64,000 nt of DNA from Argyresthia goedartella (Eukaryota; Arthropoda; Insecta; Lepidoptera; Argyresthiidae): the NCBI GenBank assembly GCA_949825045.1, contig OX463813.1, forward strand, positions 2,976,001 through 3,040,000, read 5' to 3'. The notes beneath the pieces are model-generated. The model was not told the DNA's origin. It saw only the letters and a list, made by a program, of their open reading frames with translations, and made no database searches. A program made the position numbers and the translations under genes. Numbering within the stretch: the first letter of the stretch is position 1; every line of letters starts with the position of its first letter. Positions 63,918 to 64,000 of the stretch are shown here, piece by piece.

Positions 63918-64000
63918 GGGACAGGTGGGTGCCTGTCCGGGCGGGTGATTGTTCGATTCCAAATCGATATTCGATCGATGGTTTCTGAAGGGTCATTTTA
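63918..64000 (+). repeat. BEL 3' end: purine-rich tract and start of 3' LTR
   Basis: GGGGACAGGTGGGTGCC, then CCGGGCGGGTGAT leads into TGTTCGATTCC at 63950. Only 51 bases of the 3' LTR lie in the window; they differ from the 5' LTR at two sites. Confidence 0.85.

Larger units (their letters stand above)
57122..64000 (+). mobile_element. BEL/Pao-type LTR retrotransposon, 3' LTR cut by window
   Basis: The first 51 bases of the 3' LTR (63950-64000, TGTTCGATTCCAAATCG...) repeat 57122-57172 with two mismatches. Between lie a BEL-type gag (DUF1759-like core and three zinc knuckles) and a pol with aspartic protease, reverse transcriptase with YVDD, an RNase H/A17-type region, integrase and a DUF5641-like tail. 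Pol is broken by TGA at 61630 and by a frameshift near 63462, and gag and pol are parted by TAG at 60028, so this copy is probably non-autonomous. Confidence 0.93.

Overview
The window looks like repeat-dense, gene-poor nuclear DNA from an insect, most likely a moth or butterfly. The sequence is AT-rich. It carries tRNA-headed SINEs, 5'-truncated non-LTR retrotransposon (LINE) tails, short inverted-repeat DNA elements (MITEs), and two kinds of insect LTR retrotransposon. I see no bacterial operons, no rRNA, no CRISPR array and no convincing functional tRNA. The assignment to Lepidoptera is an inference from the repeat mix, not from a host gene.

Layout. 1-5.4 kb: a heptamer satellite, then a decayed LINE reverse transcriptase (880-1946 and 4136-4834) split by an old reverse-strand solo LTR (1947-4135, target duplication CTAC), then further LINE tails. 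5.4-9.7 kb: LINE tails, a perfect 55-bp inverted repeat (7794-7987), and SINE and TIR repeats. 9742-19267: a complete young Ty3/gypsy-type retrotransposon with 2213-bp LTRs differing at two sites, a 4-bp ATAT duplication, an intact gag and an intact pol. Pol lies in the -1 frame behind a canonical A AAA AAC slippery heptamer that abuts the gag stop. The element split a SINE, whose halves lie at 9656-9741 and 19268-19434. 19.3-57 kb: a mosaic of three SINE families (called A, B and C here), several MITE families, LINE 3' ends, a 24-bp minisatellite (37973-38480) and a 20-bp tandem repeat (43621-43736). Many insertions are nested. 57122-64000: a BEL/Pao-type retrotransposon whose 3' LTR is cut by the window edge; its pol is broken by an in-frame TGA and a frameshift, and a TAG separates gag from pol.

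How the parts relate. In the gypsy element the LTR promoter would drive one RNA. That RNA yields Gag and, by -1 slippage, a protease/reverse transcriptase/RNase H/integrase fusion. In the BEL element gag and pol are in one frame separated by TAG, which could be a readthrough stop or simple decay. The SINEs carry Pol III A and B boxes and would depend on LINE machinery in trans. Families A and B share a 3' domain although their heads differ.

Host genes. Only weak traces are visible: a candidate terminal exon on the minus strand (35003-34893, AATAAA near 34846), a candidate two-exon 3' end on the plus strand (55623-55644 joined to 56077-56128, AATAAA at 56210), and an unassigned coding-like block near 48984-49410. 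None has a recognised product.
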